This document shows positions 46,472 through 58,535 of a stretch of 64,000 bases of DNA, piece by piece (the stretch's first letter is position 1; each line of letters opens with the position of its first letter). The notes under the pieces are model-generated. The model had not been told where the DNA came from. It ran no database searches and saw only the letters and a list, made by a program, of their open reading frames with translations. A program made the position numbers and the translations under genes. Source of the DNA: Heloderma charlesbogerti (Eukaryota > Chordata > Lepidosauria > Squamata > Helodermatidae); the NCBI GenBank assembly GCA_026122225.1, contig JANEZZ010000295.1, positions 310,001 through 374,000 of the forward strand. Direction: 5' to 3'.

Positions 46472-49400
46472 TCAGAGCATCCCTGACAGATGGCTGTCCA
46501 GCCTCGTCTTGAACGCCACCAGTGTGGGAGAGCCCACTACCTCCCTAGGTAATTGGTTCCATTGTCGTATTGCTCTAACAGTCAGGAAGTTTTTCCTGAT
46601 GTTCAGCCGGAATCTGGCTTCCTGTAACTTGAGCCCATTATTCCGTGTCCTGCACCTGGGATGATGGAGAAGAGATCCTGGCCTTCCTGTCTGTGACAAT
46701 CTTTCAAGTACTTGAAGAGTGCTATCATATCTCCCCTCAGTCTTCTCTTCTCAAGGCTAAACATGCCCAGTTCTTTCAGTCTCTCTTCATAGGGCTTTGT
46801 TTCCAGTTCCCTGATCATCTTTGTTGCCCTCCTCTGAACCCTCTCCAGTTTGTCTGCATCCTTCTTAAAGTGTGGTGCCCAGAACTGAACACAGTACTCC
46901 AGATGAGGCCTAACCAGTGCTGAGTAGAGGGGAACTAGTACTTCCCGGGATTTGGAAGCGATGCCTCTATTAATGCAGCCCAAAATAGCATTTGCCTTTT
47001 TTGCAGCCACATCACATTGTTGGCTCATATTCAGCTTGTGATGGACAACAATTCCAAGATCCTTCTCGCTTGTAGTGTTGTTGAGCCACGTATCCCCCAT
47101 CTTGTAACTGTGCATTTGGTTTCTTTTTCCTAGGTGCAGAACTTGGCATTTATCCCTATTAAATGTCATTCTGTTGTTTTCTGCCCAGTGCTCCAGTCTA
47201 TCCAGATCACTTTGAATTTTGTTTCTGTCTTCCAAAGTATTAGCTATCCCACCCAATTTTGTGTCATCTGCAAATTTGATCAGCATTCCCTGCACCTCCT
47301 CCTCCAAGTCATTCATAAAAATGTTGAAGAGCACTGGGCCCAGGACTGAGCCCTGCGGTACCCCACTTGTTACCTCTCCCCAGTTTGAGAAGGTCCCATT
47401 GATAAGCACTCTTTGAGTCCGATTCTGTAGACAACTGGATCCACCGGATCGTTGTTTCATCTAGCCCACTTCGAGCTAGTTTGCTCATCAGGATATCATG
47501 GGGCACTTTGTCGAAAGCTTTGCTGAAGTCAAGGTATATGATGTCTACAGCATTCCCACGGTCCACAAGGGAGGTTACTTGATCAAAAAATGAGATCAGA
47601 TTTGTCTGGCAGGACTTGTTCTTGACAAATCCATGTTGGCTTCGAGTAATCACTGCATTGTTTTCAAGGTGCTTCCAGATGGATTGCTTTATCTTCTGCT
47701 TCAGAATTTTCCCAGGGATTGATGTCAGTCTGACTGGTCTGTAGTTCCCAGGTTCCCCCTTTTTACCCTTTTTGAAGATAGGGACAACATTTGCCCTCCT
47801 CCAGTCATCTGGCACTTCCCCCGTTCTCCATGATTTCTCAAAGAGAATAGACAGTGGTTCTGAGAGTTCTTCTGCCAGTTCCTTTATGACTCTAGGATGC
47901 ATTTCATCTGGCCCTGGAGATTTGAACTCATTCAAAGTAATTAGGTGTTCCTTGACCATATGCCTATGGATCTCAAGCTGCAATCCTTCCCCTTCAGCCT
48001 GTACTTCGCCTTTGCCAGGGGGGTCATAGACCTTCTTTTGGGAGAAGACTGAGCCAAAGTAGGAATTGAGCACCTCTGCCTTTTCTTTGTCATCTGTTAT
48101 CATTTTGCCATCCTTATTTAATAGCTGAACCACCATTTCTTTCCTCTGCCTTTTATTATGCATGTAGCTGAAGAAAGCCTTTTTGTTGTTTTTACCATCC
48201 CTCGCTAACCTCAGCTCGTTCTCAGCTTTAGCCTTCCTGACGCCATCCCTGCATTTCTGTGCTACCTGCCTGTACTCTTCCTTTGTTACTTGGCCTTCTT
48301 TCCACTTCCTATATGTGTCCTTTTTTGTCTTCAGGTCATCTCTTTTTGTGAAGCCACATTGGCTTCTTCTGTTGTCTTCCACCTTTTCTTCTTGTTGGAA
48401 TTGTTTGTAATAGTGCCTTGAGAATTTCCTTTTTTAAAAGCTCCCACCCATCTTGGACTCCTTTTCTCGTTAGCGTCGCTTGCCATGGGACCTTACTGAT
48501 CATTGTTCTGAGTTTATGAAAATCAGCTTTCCTAAAATCCAGGGTACACGTTTGACTACACTGGGCTTTTGCTTCCCTTAGTACAACATGGTCGCTTTCC
48601 CCCAGAGTTCCTGTAACTGCTACTTTATCCACTAAGTCATCTCCATTGGTTAGGATCAAGTCAAGGATAGCCAATCCTCTAGTTCCTTCCTCTACTTTCT
48701 GTAGGAGGAAGTTATCCACCACACAAGTCAGGAATTTCCTGGAGGGGCCATGTTTTGCAGAATTTGTCTCCCAACAAATATTGGGGAAATTGAAGTCCCC
48801 CATTACTGCTACATCATGCTTCCTTAAAACATTGGCTATTTGCTTTTCAAAAGTTTCATCCTTGTCTTCTCCTTGATTGGGTGGCCGGTAGTAGACTCCG
48901 ACCACCAGGTTCCTTTTATTCTTTGCTCCATTTATTTTGATCCAGATGCTCTCGAGGGGGCTACCAAGCTCATCCTCCTGTATTTTTGTGCAGAGATATG
49001 TATTTTTCACATACAGTGCAACCCCACCTCCCTTTCTGTTCCTCCTGTCCTTTTTGAACAAGTTATATCCTTCAATTGCTGTATTCCAGTCATGAGAGTC
49101 ATCCCACCAAGTCTCAGTTATACCTATCAGGTCATAATTTCCCTCTTGTATTAAGAGTTCAAGTTCGTTCTGTTTGTTTCCCATACTCTGGGCATTAGTA
49201 TATAGACATCGAAGACCATGTGCTTCATAGTCTGGCTTTCTTCCTACATGTGTCTGAAGACTATTATTGGGCGCTATCAGAGCTGTTCTCTCCATTGCAG
49301 TGCCTGAGCCTACGTCCATTGTTACCCCCACCTTTACATCTCCCTTCCCCGTAGGGTTCAGTTTAAAGCCCTCCTGATTAAGTTCTTCATGCTGTGGCCA

Positions 49401-49511
49401 AACACATTCTTCCCATCCTTTGTGAGGTGCAACCCGTCCCTTGCCAACAGTCCATCTTCCAGGAAGTATAGGCCGTTGTCTCAGAATCCAAATCACTCTT
49501 GTCGGCACCAC
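46472..49511 (-). pseudogene. CR1 ORF2 (endonuclease and reverse transcriptase), frameshifted
   Basis: The AP endonuclease lies in the 391-codon frame 49511-48336: LRCLYTNAQSMGNKQNELE, LIGITETWWDDSHDWN, VAVMGDFNFPNI and GESDHV. The reverse transcriptase lies in 48382-47309 (FKSPGPDEMHPRVIKELAE, NYRPVRLTSIPGKILKQ, YLDFSKAFDKVPHDIL) and 47460-46603 (GVPQGSVLGPVLFNIFMNDL, then FADDTKLGG, with FADD as the catalytic box). The C-terminus continues at 46699-46472 (VRAIRQWNQLPREVVGSP, FKTRLDSHLSGML). Three frame changes, near 48360, 47400 and 46650, inactivate it. Confidence 0.93.
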
Positions 49512-50375
49512 CTTCGTAGCCAGTCATTCACCCGGAGTATTTTTCGTTCCCTTTCTGTCCCTCTTCTGACTACTGGAAGTATGGATGAGAATACTATCTG
49601 GGCCCCAAAGTTCTTGAGTTTCCTTCCCAAAGCTTCAAAGTCTGATGTGATTTCTTTGTAGCTCCGCTTGGCGGTGTCATTTGTTCCCACATGGATGAGA
49701 AGAAAGGGATACCTGTCAGTGGGCTTTATGAGTGCAGGCAACCTTTCAGTCACGTCTCTAATTCGTCCTCCTGGGAGACAACATACCTGGCGAGTCCACG
49801 GGTCTTCGCGACATACTTGGGTCTCGATCCCACGCAGCAAGGAGTCTCCCACTACTACCACTCTTATCTTCTTGTTGTAGGCCTTGGTTTCATCGCCTCT
49901 GTTTGACTCACCTTCAGCCTCTTGCTCACTCTCATGTAGGTTCCCCTGTGATTCTTCCTCTGCAGGCTGTCGTCCAGTCTCATCCGCAAGTACCTGGAAT
50001 CGGTTCCACAGCTCCACTGCTTCCACTGGTGCAGAGTGGCATCTAGTTTTCTCCTAACTGTCACCCTTTTTCAAGGAGTATCCTCTACTCCATTTTTCTT
50101 CACCTCAGCATTTCCCACTTCTGCCTCATCTTGCTGTTGCTCTTCAAGCTTCTGGTCTTCCCTTTGCTGCTGTAGTTCCCCCATTCTGTCCAAGAACTCT
50201 TCAGGTTCTCTTATTCCCCAGCGGGTTGACAGTTGCCGCTCCAGTCCACTTTTTCTTCCAGCAGCGTGATCAACTTGCACTTGTTGCAGGTGTAGGCCAT
50301 GTTGTTCTCAGGCAAGAAAACAAACATTGCACACACCTTGCAGGTCACCACCACTGGAGAGTCTTGTCCTTCCAT
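49493..50375 (-). pseudogene. CR1 ORF1 (zinc finger, coiled coil, GDSL-type esterase), frameshifted
   Basis: A start ATG at 50375 begins MEGQDSPVVVTCKVC, followed by NNMAYTCNKCKL, a CxxC...CxxC zinc-finger-like pattern. A second frame (50280-50071) has the Glu/Gln-rich coiled-coil segment EFLDRMGELQQQREDQKLEE. A third (50026-49493, 177 codons) carries the esterase domain: VVVVGDSLLRGIE (catalytic Ser in GDS) and LLIHVGTNDTAK. At least two frameshifts break the ORF. In CR1 this protein acts with ORF2 in retrotransposition. Confidence 0.85.
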
Positions 50376-50576
50376 AGCCTCTTTTCCGTTTTTGTGTCTA
50401 GCTTTGTGATTGTTCTAGACTAGCCTGTGCCTGCTCCTCTACTCAGTAGAGGTTAAAAGCAGAGTCCCACTTGTGTGGAAGTGTGTGTTACAAGACAAAT
50501 AAATGGGGAAAAAAAGTTAGTAAAAAAAAATGTTAGGGGGCCTCCCCCTTGACCTCCCCTGCCGAACCCCTCTGGC

Positions 50577-51048
50577 CAACTCCTGTTTGCGCCCCCTGTT
50601 CGCTCGCTCTGGTTGCTCGCTGTCTGGGAGCTTGCTTGCTTCTGTAGTCCCTGGAGCAGCTTGCTCTGCTCTGCTCTGCTCTGCTCTGCTCTGCTCAGCT
50701 GGGAGGCGGGAAACAGACTGAGCTTCCTGCCCGCTCAGCTGCTGGGAGTACTCAGGCCATATACCCCCAATTCATATACCCCCTCTCAGAAGCACCTGAT
50801 GAGCTCACAGCCACTCAGAAGGATAAAGGGCAGCCCCCTGGGCTTCCTACAGCACACTTACCTCTTAGCCTCTGTCTCCTTTGTCTCTTCAACCACTGCA
50901 ACTCCCCAGGCCAACTCCTGTTTGCTCCCCCTGTTCGCTTGCTCTGGTCGCTCGCTCTCTGGGAGCTTGCTTGCTTCTGTAGTCCCTGGACCAGCTGGAG
51001 CAGCTTGCTCTGCTCTGCTCTCCTCAGCTGGGAGGCGGGAAACAGCAA
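50577..51048 (-). repeat. 334-bp-period repeat in the CR1 5' region
   Basis: 50577-50720 and 50911-51048 are near-identical: both contain CCAACTCCTGTTTGC, GGGAGCTTGCTTGCTTCTGT and AGCTGGGAGGCGGGAAACAG. The offset is 334 bp, giving about 1.4 monomers. A (TGCTC)n microsatellite at 50662-50695 is expanded in the first copy. This arrangement resembles tandem promoter monomers in the 5' region of a LINE. Confidence 0.85.
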
Positions 51049-51052
51049 TAGT

Positions 51053-51700
51053 TGTTTATTAATGTCTTCTGGAATGTAATAAAATGGTTGTTCAGTATGT
51101 TAGGAATGGGATATGGAACTGGAATGCTCTAAACAACCTAATTAATGGAAAGCTGCCTTAGCTTTCATATGTACTTTTTCTTTAGATTTAAAACTGTGGT
51201 TGATTCAATGAAAATTGATGTTTTGGTAGATGCTGGCGATAATGCATTGGTGAAGCACATGATGTGGGCATGTCCTGTGGTGGCTACTTTTTGGTTGGAA
51301 GTGACTGACATACATTTTGTTCTTGAAAGATCTGTGATAATTGTAGATGCTCATGTGCTTTTTAATTACATTACATAATTACATTATTCCTGTAATGTGG
51401 ATATTAACACAGAAGGACAGAAAAAGCGGACTCTGAGAACCCTAACAGTTGCAAAGAAACTTATACTCTAAGCCTGGAAGGATAAAGATTCTCCACCTAT
51501 TATTCAGTGAAGTGAAGATTTTACAGCTCCTGCTACATTTGAACGCATACCTTACAGTTGTCAATTTCATCTGGATGCTTATTTAAACAAATGGTCTGCT
51601 TATATTAACAAGTATATTTGAAAGAGAAGTGTCAAAACTGTTCTTTTTTAAAATCAATGGTATTGTGAACAGTTACTGCAGTTGGATATGGTTTTATTCT
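51053..51700 (+). mobile_element. L1 LINE 3' segment, distal to the CR1 insertion
   Basis: It continues the L1 ORF2 C-terminus: LVKHMMWACPVVATFWLEVT and FVLERS near 51250-51330, then CTACATTTGAACGCATACCT near 51535 and an AT-rich 3' end. The same orientation as 44697-46390 and complementary content show one L1 split by CR1. Confidence 0.8.
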
Positions 51701-51826
51701 TATTTTTCTTATGTTCTTCCCATTAGTGTTGTTGTTTGCAGGTTCTTTTCCCTGTTTGTGTTGTTATAATGGCAAACAGTTTTTACATTTTTTAAAATCT
51801 TAATTAATGGTGATGCCTTTTGACAG

Positions 51827-51962
51827 ATGGTGATGGAAAGTGGAGATTGGTTGGCTGGTGGAGACCTCCTTGTGCTAGAGAGAATAAAGTGGAATGATGG
51901 TCTGGACCAGTACCGTTTGACACCCTTGGAGCTGAGGCAGAAGTTTACGGAAATGAATGCTG
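51827..51962 (+). CDS. PAPSS2: PAPSS2 exon 9: ATP sulfurylase
   Basis: The acceptor is CCTTTTGACAG and the donor G|GTAAGC. The exon encodes about residues 358-402: [45 protein letters not shown], then the first base of the Asp codon. GDWLxGGDLxVLE and [14 protein letters not shown] are conserved sulfurylase segments leading to the nucleotide-binding core. The exon begins with an ATG, but this is an internal codon (human MVMESGDW), not a translation start. Confidence 0.96.
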
Positions 51963-52064
51963 GTAAGCATTCACATTTGTGCTATGTAACATCAGGCACT
52001 ATTTTTACTGGAAATCTGGAGTATAAAATAATTAATAAATAATATAAATAAATAAATAAATAAT

Positions 52065-52180
52065 TTGAAAGGACCAGGGTCTTCTCCATAGTGGCCCCAA
52101 CATGCTGGAACCAGTTGCCCAATGAGACCTCTCTGAGCCCTACACGTGTTCAGGAAAAGTTGAAAACACTGCTGATCTAA
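52065..52180 (+). mobile_element. L2-clade LINE C-terminal fragment (intron 9)
   Basis: Translation gives FSIVAPTCWNQLPNETSLSP, then TRVQEKLKTLL, the usual L2 ORF2 end. It is preceded by an (AATA)n run at about 52030-52065. Confidence 0.6.
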
Positions 52181-52904
52181 GACATTTTGCTGCCTCAAGT
52201 GGAGCCCAAATGCACACCCCTCCCTGACTACGGCCAACACTTTAAAAAGTCTTGGGCAACATCCAGAAATCAAATTCTGCTAACATTTTTGAGACTCAGT
52301 TTTGGTGCAGATGTTGCCATTTTTAGGGGGGGCATGTGTGAATTGTTCATTAAAAAGTACACTCTCTTTTTTTGCAGTTTTTCACACCATTGCAAAGTAA
52401 TTGTAACTGAAGAGGAACTGCTGATTTGGGGTGATCTGGGGCAGGATGCAAATTAATTGATGAATTTATTTTATTTGAGGTGATAAGAATGAAAAATTAA
52501 TTGGCTGGCTTTGCCTTCTGTGAAATTTAAATAAATAATAATTATTATTTATGAATTTGCATATAAAATATAAATTAACATATGCAGATTTTATGCAGAT
52601 TTGTACCCTGTGGGCCTGGGCCATAAATCTTTTAGGCGGCTAGCAGGGCCCCTGGCTAGTGGGTTATGTTAGGCTTGAGCATCCCTGTTGTAGACTTGTG
52701 TTTGGGAGAGCTTTTGATATGGGGTGTTGACATTTCTTATTAGGATGGTTTCTCCCCCCCCCCCCCAATTTGCAGTTATCCAGTGTCTTTATGACAGTTT
52801 TATTGTTTTAGTAGGTGAGTTTTTGCCAGTTGGAATTAAAAATAAGGGGGCCCTAAAATATTTTAAATGTGCTTGATTCTCTTCTGTTGAAATCAGTGGG
52901 AACT

Positions 52905-52985
52905 AACAGTGCAATCCTGTATGTGTCTACACAGAAGTAAGCCCCATGGACTTTTCCCAGGTACGTGTGTACAGACTGCACTAAA
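52905..52985. mobile_element. Short MITE (AGTGCAATCCTGTATG type, intron 9)
   Basis: AACAGTGCAATCCTGTATGT and ACACAGAAGTAAGCCCCATG match the element at 20198-20290. Confidence 0.6.
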
Positions 52986-53222
52986 AGTACTGAACTTTAG
53001 CTGGATCATGCCCTAAAAAAATTATTAGTTTTCTAGCAAATAATAATGTGTGTGCATTATTTACACAGCTATTATAGTAAAAGACCTCCCAGCAAAAGTG
53101 AATGATATTCATGTCAGAATTCCCTTGCCTTTTTTGCTGAGTTTATATGTGTGTGCATGCACATGCGTGTGGCGCATATTTTTTTAAGCCAGCAGGAATT
53201 TAAAACTTTATATTTATTGTAG

Positions 53223-53663
<441 letters not shown>

Positions 53664-54099
53664 TAGGTTTTATTCCTTAAGATCTGATTTGTTTCCCTCT
53701 TGGATTTCTTCCTTTAATATTGCACTGTTTTGTTTTTATACATTTAAAAATAAAAATTATAAAATTAATTTTATAAATTAAAAAAGAGTGGAAAGGTAAG
53801 TTTTGATCAACTTGCTGTTTATTAATTTATGAATTATGTATTTTTCATGTTCTTGCTTTCCTTTCTGTTCTCCTTGCTCCCTTGCTTCTTGTCAATATTT
53901 AAACTGCAAGTCAATGGGCGGTGATGTCCTCTTTCTTGCAGTTTCTGTGAAGCACTTAGTTTATTTTCGCTGCTGCTGCTGCTAACTCCTCACACAGGGT
54001 GTATCTACATCACAGACTTGAGCTCCCCTAGGAATTTTGGGAAGTGTAGCTCAGTGACGGGGTCTTATGGATCTCCAACTGAACATTCCCAATACCTCC

Positions 54100-54215
54100 A
54101 CAAACAGTGCAATGCTCTGCATATTTACTCAGAAGTAAATATCTGAAGTAAATATATTTCACAGTGTTCAATGGGGCTTACTGCCAAGTAAGTATGCATA
54201 GGATTGCAGCCTAAT
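54100..54215. mobile_element. Short MITE, same group (intron 10)
   Basis: TTTACTCAGAAGTAAATATC, TTCAATGGGGCTTACTGCC and GTATGCATAGGATTGCAGCC. A partial internal duplication of GAAGTAAATAT is seen. Confidence 0.65.
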
Positions 54216-54711
54216 CTACTATTCCCAGCATTCTTTGGCGGAAGCCATGACAGTTAAACTGGTACAAAACAAGGGCATATTTGTACATACATTTGGCTAA
54301 AATATGGGTTGTATTTTTATCCCTTTATTGATATAGGATAAAAATCCAATATCAATATAGGATTTATAGGTTCATGAATTTTGTATTAACCAAATTAGTG
54401 TTTTCGGAAGTACAGAACAGAACGTTTATTTATAGGTTATTTTTAGCATTCTTATTATTGGATAATTTTTCATATTGTTTGTCTTTTGAAATTATTGTAT
54501 TTTGTTTGTATCGTTAGCTTTTTTCGGCTTCCATTTAGAGGGAAAAGTGGGATACAAATAAACTGGGTGAACTGAATTAATGAATGAACGAATAGCCTCT
54601 GTCTCTAGCAGTGGCCTGCCAAATGCTCCTGGATAAAAAATCAATAGTTCTGAAATTCCCAACTTTAAGCCTGTATTGAATTGTTTGGTGGTAAAGCCTC
54701 TTTACACTGCT

Positions 54712-55085
54712 TGGCATTTGTTTGTTTGTTTGTTTATTTATTTATTTCTATGCTGCCCAATAGCTGAAGCTCTCTGGGATGTTCACAAAAATTTAAACCA
54801 AAAAGTACACAGTAAAACAATACAAAAATATAAAGCATTAACACCACACTATAACAATATAACCAGAATAAAACCAGAATAAAACAGCAGCAATGCCGAG
54901 ATTTAAAATACAGATTTAAAGCCGCAAAGCTAAAAGACTAGAAAGTTAAAATACTAAAATGCCTGGGACAATAAAAAGGTCTTCACCTGACAGTGGAAGG
55001 AATACAACGTAGGTGCCAGGCAAACCTCACTAGGGAGCTCATTCCACAGCCGGGTTGCCACAGCAGAAAAGGCCCTCTTTTGCAA
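54712..55085 (-). mobile_element. L2-clade LINE 3' end (intron 10)
   Basis: + strand: (TTTG)n/(TTTA)n run, CTGCCCAATAGCTGAAGCTC, an A-rich 3'UTR with ACAATACAAAAATATAAAGC, then GGGAGCTCATTCCACAGCCG and CCACAGCAGAAAAGGCCC from the ORF2 C-terminus. Confidence 0.75.
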
Positions 55086-55332
55086 TGGACTTTATTGCAA
55101 TGGCCTGGTATATTCAGTTGTTTAGGGAACAAAACAGTTTGCAGTCCAGCTTGTGTGAGTGAGTTTCTAGTTGTTAGTTTGGCTAGGGTGAATTTCACAC
55201 AGCAGCGGGCTGAGAACTGGAGAATTTCTAGGGAGGTGGAGAAGCAGAGGTGTTGAAGCTGAAGAAAAGACTGCGAGGTAGTTAATGTTCTGAGAAGCAG
55301 AACCTGAAGAACAAGAAAACAATAAGGCTAGG

Positions 55333-55487
55333 TTTGGCCTTCCCCAACCAAAGCTGTCCAGATGTGTTGGACCACAGTGGCCATCATCCACAGCCAGCAC
55401 AGTGGCTTGGCTGGCTGAAGTTGATGGGATGTGTAGTCCAACACAACTAAAGGGCACACATCTGGAGGGCACCAGGTTGGGGGAAGT
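55333..55487. mobile_element. Palindromic MITE (intron 10)
   Basis: TTGGCCTTCCCCAACC and CACCAGGTTGGGGGAAG are inverted ends, with GATGTGTTGGACCACAGTGG against GGGATGTGTAGTCCAACACA inside. Confidence 0.7.
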
Positions 55488-55610
55488 AGGGCTGGAGGAA
55501 AAGTTCATGGGAGATAGGGAATGGAGGCCAAAACGAGCTAATCCCAGAGGGGGCTTAAAATGAAGAGGGCAGTATGCTCTGAGAAGGAAAGAGGAATTTT
55601 AGGAGGGCTG

Positions 55611-55665
55611 GTGTGTGTGTGTCCATGTGTGTTCACGTGGGCACACACACACACACACACACACA
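55611..55665. repeat. (GT)n and (CA)n compound microsatellite
   Basis: A GT run (55611-55622) and, 20 bp later, a CA run (55642-55665). The opposed runs could form a short stem. Confidence 0.9.
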
Positions 55666-55970
55666 AAAGAACAATGCAACTTTAAAGAAATATGCTTGTG
55701 TGAAATTAATCAAAAGGTTGAAGCATCTCACTGCAGTGATGCTAGTGTGTATCCAGAGGCAGAAGTTTTTGTTGTTGCTACTGAAGATCTATTTTACATC
55801 TATAACAACACAAGCCTATACATGTCTACTCAGATGTCAGTACCCATTGAGTTCACCTGGGGTTTACCCCAGGTAAGTGAGTGTAGGACTGTAGCCTGAG
55901 GTGTTTCTTTTAAAAAGAGTGCCACAAAACTTGTTCTCAACAGAGCTCTAATCTCTTGACACTTCCTTAG

Positions 55971-56201
<231 letters not shown>

Positions 56202-56274
56202 TAAGTCATATGGCAAATGGCAGCCTGCCATAGAGGGCATTTTCAGACTTGAGGCTTAATGATTTTGTAATGAG

Positions 56275-57704
56275 CTACCCTCATGGATCACTGCCTTGTT
56301 GTGGCGAAGGGGGTTGCGTAACTCAGTGAAGCCATAAGCTATGCCGTGCAGGGCCACCCAAGACGGACAGGTCGTGGCGGAGAGTTCTGACAAAATGTGG
56401 TCCACTGGAGAAGGAAATGGCAACCCACTCCAGTATTCTTGCCAGGAAAACCCCATGGAACGTATCACAAGGCTAAAAGAGATGACGCCGGAAGATGAGC
56501 CCCTCAGGTTGGAAGGTGTCCAGTATACTACTGGGGAAGAGCAGAGGGAATTTCCAAGTAGCACCAGAAAGAGTGAAGCGGCTGGGTCAAAGCCGAAAGG
56601 ACACTCAGCTGTGGATGTGTCTGGTGGTGAAAAGAAAATCCGATGCTGTAAAGAACAATATTGTTTAGGAACCCGGAATGTAAGATCAATGAATGAAGGT
56701 AAGCTGGAGGTGGTCAAACATGAGATGGCAAGATTGAACATCAACATCTTGGGAATCAGCGAACTAAAATGGACAAGCATGGGCAAATTTAATTCAGGTG
56801 ACCATCATATCTACTACTGTGGGCAAGAATCCCTTAGAAGAAATGGAGTAGCACTCATAGTCAGCAAAAGGGTGGGAAAAGCAGTACTGGGGTACAATCT
56901 TAAAAACGATAGCATGATCTCAGTACGAATCCAAGGCAAACCATTCAACATCATAGTAATTAAAGTCTATGCCCCAACCCTCTTGTTGAGGGTGAAAGAG
57001 GAGAGTGCAAAAGCTGGTTTGAAACTCAACATTAAAAAAATGACGATCATGGCATCTGGCCCCATCACTTCCTGGCATATGGAAGGGGAAGAAATGGAAG
57101 CAGTGACAGATTTTATTTTCTTGAGCTCCAAGATCACCGCAGACAGTGACTGTAGCCATGAAATTAAAAGACGCTTGCTCCTTGGGAGGAAAGCTATGGC
57201 AAACCTAGACAGCATAGTAAGAAGCAGAGACATCACCTTGCCGACAAAGGTCCATCTAATCAAAGCTATGGTTTTCCCAGTAGTAACGTATGGCTGTGAG
57301 AGCTGGACTATAAGGAAGGCTGAGCGCCGAAGAATTGATGCTTTCCAACTGTGGTGCTAGAGAAGACTCTTACGAGTCCCTTGGACTGCAAGCAGGACAA
57401 ATCAGTTCATCCTAAAGGAAATCAACCCTGAGTGCTCATTGGAAGGACAAATACTGAAGCTGAAGCTCAAATATTGTGGCCACCTAATGCGAAGAGAAAA
57501 CTCTCTGGAAAAGACCCTGACGCTGGGAAAGACTGAAGGCAAAAGGAGAAGGGGACGGCAGAGGATGAGATAGCTAGATAGCATCACTGATGCAATGAAT
57601 ATGGACTTGAGCACACTCCGGGAGAGAGCGCAGGACAGGAAGGCCTGGCGTGCTATGGTCCATGGGGTCACGAAGAGTCGGACATGACTGAACGACTGAA
57701 CAAC
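56275..57704 (+). mobile_element. BovB/RTE LINE with an internal deletion (intron 11)
   Basis: A 339-codon frame (56341-57360) begins with the BovB leader GEGNGNPLQYSCQENPME and the AP endonuclease (TRNVRSMNEGKLEVVKHEMA, NILGISELKWTSMG). At about residue 213 it jumps from VIKVYAPT to RVKEESAKAGLKLNIKK, which belongs near the end of the reverse transcriptase. It then runs through FLSSKITADSDCSHEIKRRL, VTYGCESWTIRKAERRR and, past a stop, LRVPWTASRTNQFILKEI and AWRAMVHGVTKSRT. Against a usual length of about 3.2 kb, roughly 1.7 kb including the catalytic palm is missing. It is therefore not autonomous. The 3' terminus TCGGACATGACTGAACGACT is typical. Confidence 0.93.
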
Positions 57705-57889
57705 CTTGGCCCATATGCTGATTTGCATTACAAATGCCTTTTTTCACTTTTTCTTCCACGTGAATAATGACCAGGCCTGAATATAAAAGCCGCACGTGAA
57801 AATCTAAAAGGCAATTTAAACCTCAGGGATGAAAACGCTCAAAGTATGTATTGTTGCCAATTCAACTTGCCAAAAGCAGGGAAGCTTAT

Positions 57890-58535
57890 TTCACAGCGGC
57901 CGCCTTTGCACTTCACACTGAACCATGGTTTAGTGTGATGAGAACAAGCCACAGCAAACCTTGGGCCTGCGTGCTCCCCCTCCCCTCCCCTCCCCTGGGA
58001 GGAGTTCAGAAGCTTTAGCTTCCACTTTTAGTTAACCCCACACCTTCTCATGTCACTGGAACCAGGACCTGTGTTTAACCCTAACAATGGTTAGCTTAAA
58101 CAAACCAGCTTCAGAAACTAAAGTTTGAAGTTGTCTTGTTTTAAGCTAACCACAAGGGCCAGTCTAAGACATTTTGCTGCCTGAGGTGAAGGACAAGATC
58201 CCCTTCCCCCCATTCCATGTACAGAAGCTTGACTAGACTGGCAGTTGACTCTTACTTAGGAACATAAGAAGCTGCCAGCATCTGCCATCTGAGGCAGGTG
58301 CCTCAATCTGCCTAATGGCTGGCCGACCCTGTTAACCACAGTTAGTGTTAACAGCAACTTATCACTCCAGATGGCACTGTAAGCTAGTGCTGGACTAAAA
58401 GAGGGTTCCAAACTCCTCCTTTTGACCTTGTGGGAGGAGGAGGGATGCACAAGCCCAAGACTTGCTTTGGCTTGTTCATGTCGTGCAAAACCATGGTGTA
58501 GTGTGATGTGTGAATGCGGCCACTGTATGTGCGTG
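57890..58535. mobile_element. MITE with AACCATGGT ends, containing other repeats (intron 11)
   Basis: CACACTGAACCATGGTTTAG..AACAAGCCA (57915-57950) is inverted at 58465-58510 (TGGCTTGTTCATG..CAAAACCATGGTGTAG). Inside, 58150-58325 resembles the TAAGACATTTTGCTGCCTGA repeat also seen at 61560-61700 and a SINE tail (AACATAAGAAGCTGCC). Confidence 0.6.

Larger units (their letters stand above)
46391..51052 (-). mobile_element. Near full-length CR1 LINE inserted in L1 (intron 8)
   Basis: The minus-strand element of about 4.7 kb ends at AATAGAATCATAGAATAGTAG (46391). ORF1 and ORF2 are both recognisable (separate entries). A 5' region (50376-51052) contains a 334-bp-period repeat. Few frameshifts and clear sequence suggest a fairly young insertion, although it is not active. 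It lies antisense to PAPSS2. Confidence 0.93.

Noticed and set aside
47772..50423. Several + strand frames of 65-104 codons
   Set aside because: Antisense shadows of the CR1 ORF1 and ORF2 on the minus strand.
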